In this document: piece after piece, positions 55,376-57,254 of the stretch | Layout: each line of letters opens with the position of its first letter | Position numbering within the stretch: the first letter of the stretch is position 1 | NCBI RefSeq assembly: GCF_016405965.1 | Contig: NZ_JAEFCD010000010.1 | Location: 1-57,254 of the forward strand | DNA length: 57,254 nucleotides | Origin: Alteromonas sp. IB21 | GTDB taxonomy: Bacteria; Pseudomonadota; Gammaproteobacteria; Enterobacterales; Alteromonadaceae | Reading direction: 5' to 3' | The notes under the pieces: generated by a model | Told to the model about the DNA's origin: nothing | Database searches by the model: none | What the model saw: only the letters and a program-made list of their open reading frames with translations | Translations under genes and position numbers: made by a program

Positions 55376-56929
55376 TCAGAGGGTCTCTTGAACGGTTTTT
55401 GCAAGTGCATTGGCTGATTGTGGTTTACCGAATAACCAACCTTGTCCAAAACCTATTTTCAGCATTTTAAGTTCATTAAGCTGCTCAAGATTTTCCACGC
55501 CTTCCGCAATCAACTCTACGTTGAGGCCATCTGCAATACTTACAATGTGAGGAATAAGTGACGAGCGGATACTGTTTTCTTCCATATCCATGACAAAACT
55601 TCGGTCAATTTTTAGATAATCACAGTTTAACGTTTTTAACTGGCCTAAATTCGAATAGCCAACCCCAAAATCATCAATAGCAAATAGGAAGCCTTTGCTT
55701 TTTAGTGACTTAATGTGTTTTGCTGCGCTCTGCGTGGCTATTTGCTCGTCTTCGGTTATTTCTAACACCAACTTGAAATTTTTGATGTTCATATCAAGAA
55801 CAAAATCTAAGTTAAGACAACTGTCGCGGGTAAAATCGAACGGAAATAAATTAAACGACACTTTAAATCCTTCAGGAATATCGGGGTTGTCGTTAAGATC
55901 GTTCATGGCTTTAGTTATCATGTCGACGGTGAATTCCCACGTCATATCTTGCTCTTTTACTTGGGGAATAAATTCGTCCGGGTATATTGGCCCAAACTCG
56001 TCTTTAAAACGGCTTAATACTTCACAACCGATGACCTTACCAGACTGTAAGTCTACAAATGGTTGATAAAGGCAGTAAAATTTATGTTCCCGCAGCCCTT
56101 TATTCACTCTTGATTCTAATGAACGTCTTCGTCTTAAATAATTAAACGTTATCATATGTGTGAGTGCTGCCGTCATTAGCATGACGAAAACAAATAGCAC
56201 AAGCTTTCCGAGATGCAGGTCTAACACTCTTCCGTGGTCAGATTTAACCTGAAGACATGTACTGGTATAACGTTCATCACACAAAATAAACTGTAATGAA
56301 AAATACCCGGTGCGTGCATCCATGTCCTGCTGACTAAGCGTCGAGTCAACTAAAGCAGGGTTTCCAGCCATATGATAAAATTGATCACCGTTGTAGAAAA
56401 GCTGCCAGTCCTGGATATAGCTGTAGCCAATGATACTATCCATATCTAACACGGCATTGTAACGACCTCGTTTTACAATAGTCCCTGTCGCTTGCTTGTC
56501 AAAAAGCTGCAGCGGCGTATTGATCCAAAACGCATCATCAAGCTTGGTATAAAAATCGGGCTCGTCTGTCGCTAACGGCTCCTCTAAAATGCCCAGATAG
56601 GTGCTGCAAACAAGCGCATTTTCTTCATAAAAACCTATTTCTTTTACAAAACGAGAGCGAAAGAGCGTTTTTCTCATTTCAGCTAAGTTGTCTTTGCCAC
56701 ACGATTCATATGGAAGTGCATTGAGGTAGTCCAATGTTATTTCTGCATCTCTAAAAACAGCACGCACATTATTGAGAATCTCTGATGCGCGATTTTCTTC
56801 CTGCTCTCGAACAAACAGAAACATAACAGCGCCAAGCAGCAGGGTTACGGCTACTACGCTGATTAAAGAAACGAGAATGGCTTTTAGGTTATCTGCGAGA
56901 AAATACTGTTTTTGTTCACTTTTTGTCAT
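55376..56929 (-). CDS. CSS-motif EAL-domain c-di-GMP phosphodiesterase
   Basis: 517 residues. Membrane helices at about 15-40 and 241-263 enclose a periplasmic CSS-motif domain with Cys77 and Cys108 (VCST) and a further Cys217/Cys225 pair, suggesting redox sensing by disulfides. The EAL domain starts about 282: Glu303 in EVL, Asn360, Glu390, Asp419-Asp420 in AIDDFG, Lys440 in LKIDRS, Glu476 in AEGVE and QGWLFGKP, so the catalytic set looks complete. It should degrade c-di-GMP to pGpG. It has no GGDEF domain. Confidence 0.9.
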   Translation of the reverse strand: MTKSEQKQYFLADNLKAILVSLISVVAVTLLLGAVMFLFVREQEENRASEILNNVRAVFRDAEITLDYLNALPYESCGKDNLAEMRKTLFRSRFVKEIGFYEENALVCSTYLGILEEPLATDEPDFYTKLDDAFWINTPLQLFDKQATGTIVKRGRYNAVLDMDSIIGYSYIQDWQLFYNGDQFYHMAGNPALVDSTLSQQDMDARTGYFSLQFILCDERYTSTCLQVKSDHGRVLDLHLGKLVLFVFVMLMTAALTHMITFNYLRRRRSLESRVNKGLREHKFYCLYQPFVDLQSGKVIGCEVLSRFKDEFGPIYPDEFIPQVKEQDMTWEFTVDMITKAMNDLNDNPDIPEGFKVSFNLFPFDFTRDSCLNLDFVLDMNIKNFKLVLEITEDEQIATQSAAKHIKSLKSKGFLFAIDDFGVGYSNLGQLKTLNCDYLKIDRSFVMDMEENSIRSSLIPHIVSIADGLNVELIAEGVENLEQLNELKMLKIGFGQGWLFGKPQSANALAKTVQETL

Positions 56930-57197
56930 AAGTCTTTGCTTCTAGAACATGCAGAGCGTAACTCTAGTACAACTGTGAAAAAAAGCATTACGACTTTAGC
57001 GCATATTATTGTTTTTAATGAAGAGAAAATCGGTAAAGCAGAATCTGATAAACGGGAGCTTGGATTAAAAATTCAATGAAAGTATGGAAAAAAGCGTAAA
57101 GTGTTATTTTGGGCGTAAACTGTTGTTTTGAAGTGGGCTGTAATTTTGAAAATACCAAGAAACTTTCTGAGGAGATATATCTAAAGGCTTCCAAAAA

Positions 57198-57254
57198 TGG
57201 CGGAGCGGACGGGACTCGAACCCGCGACCCCCGGCGTGACAGGCCGGTATTCAA
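57198..57254 (-). tRNA. tRNA-Asp (GTC), truncated by the window edge
   Basis: Read leftward from the edge: anticodon stem CCGGC, loop with GTC (57238-57240), variable loop, TPsiC arm with GGTTCGAA-type loop, acceptor GTCCGCTCCG and encoded CCA at 57200-57198. The missing 5' D-arm lies beyond the window. The sequence is close to E. coli tRNA-Asp over the visible part. Confidence 0.92.

Noticed and set aside
57015..57254. 79-codon leftward frame at the right edge
   Set aside because: It runs through the tRNA-Asp gene, so it cannot be a natural protein.
57198..57254. tRNA-Asp as an integration site of a mobile island
   Set aside because: No integrase, no direct repeat of the tRNA 3' end was seen within the window, and flanking genes are ordinary chromosomal ones.

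Overview
The window is a chromosomal segment of a marine gammaproteobacterium, most probably Alteromonas or a close relative in the Alteromonadaceae. The evidence is the complete E. coli-like yceD-rpmF-plsX-fabHDG-acpP-fabF-pabC-mltG-tmk-holB-tatD order, an RNase E with a long acidic and basic C-terminal tail, paired small secreted DUF3718-type proteins, a YdeP-type molybdo-oxidoreductase, and moderate GC content. There is no phage, integrase, insertion sequence or CRISPR array. One truncated tRNA-Asp lies at the right edge.

Layout. 1-2170: a small family of DUF3718-type periplasmic proteins, with two intact copies and one C-terminal fragment. Each copy is followed by the same three-hairpin 3' element. 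Decayed coding remnants surround this family. 2650-8014: a leftward fatty-acid beta-oxidation operon (FadB/FadJ-type multifunctional enzyme, thiolase, ~600-residue acyl-CoA dehydrogenase). 8254-9978: a divergent haloalkane dehalogenase and short-chain dehydrogenase pair. 10046-16954: a small exported protein, a DUF4870 membrane protein, a lipoprotein M2 peptidase, a beta-propeller/GGDEF diguanylate cyclase and an NAD(P)-binding protein. 17127-28730: the leftward fatty-acid synthesis and DNA-replication accessory operon. 28907-35446: maf, a HAD phosphatase, rluC and rne with a very long leader. 35539-39127: a phosphotransferase and an OmpR-type two-component system. 39235-43789: a GNAT acetyltransferase and a molybdo-oxidoreductase/fdhD/mobA module. 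43957-49037: a DUF2058 protein, topA and a lone astB. 49184-57254: a Big-1-type surface lipoprotein, a GltP-type symporter, lolD with one LolC/E-type permease, a CSS-EAL phosphodiesterase and tRNA-Asp.

How the genes work together. Lipid breakdown (fad operon) and lipid synthesis (fab operon) are both present, and a FadR-like palindrome sits upstream of the acpP promoter. The fab operon appears to be segmented. I see a strong promoter with a GC-rich discriminator directly on the yceD start codon, AT-rich and GC-rich terminators after fabG, acpP and fabF, and a separate promoter with a palindromic operator in front of pabC. Cyclic-di-GMP synthesis (GGDEF protein) and degradation (EAL protein) are both encoded.

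The most unusual signal is the repeated 3' element of the DUF3718 family. It has three consecutive hairpins with compensatory base changes between paralogs. One arm is an exact 11-12 nt reverse complement of the translation start region of the same genes, which suggests an RNA-level feedback or 3'UTR-derived regulatory RNA. All functional calls come from reading the sequence; no database search was run.
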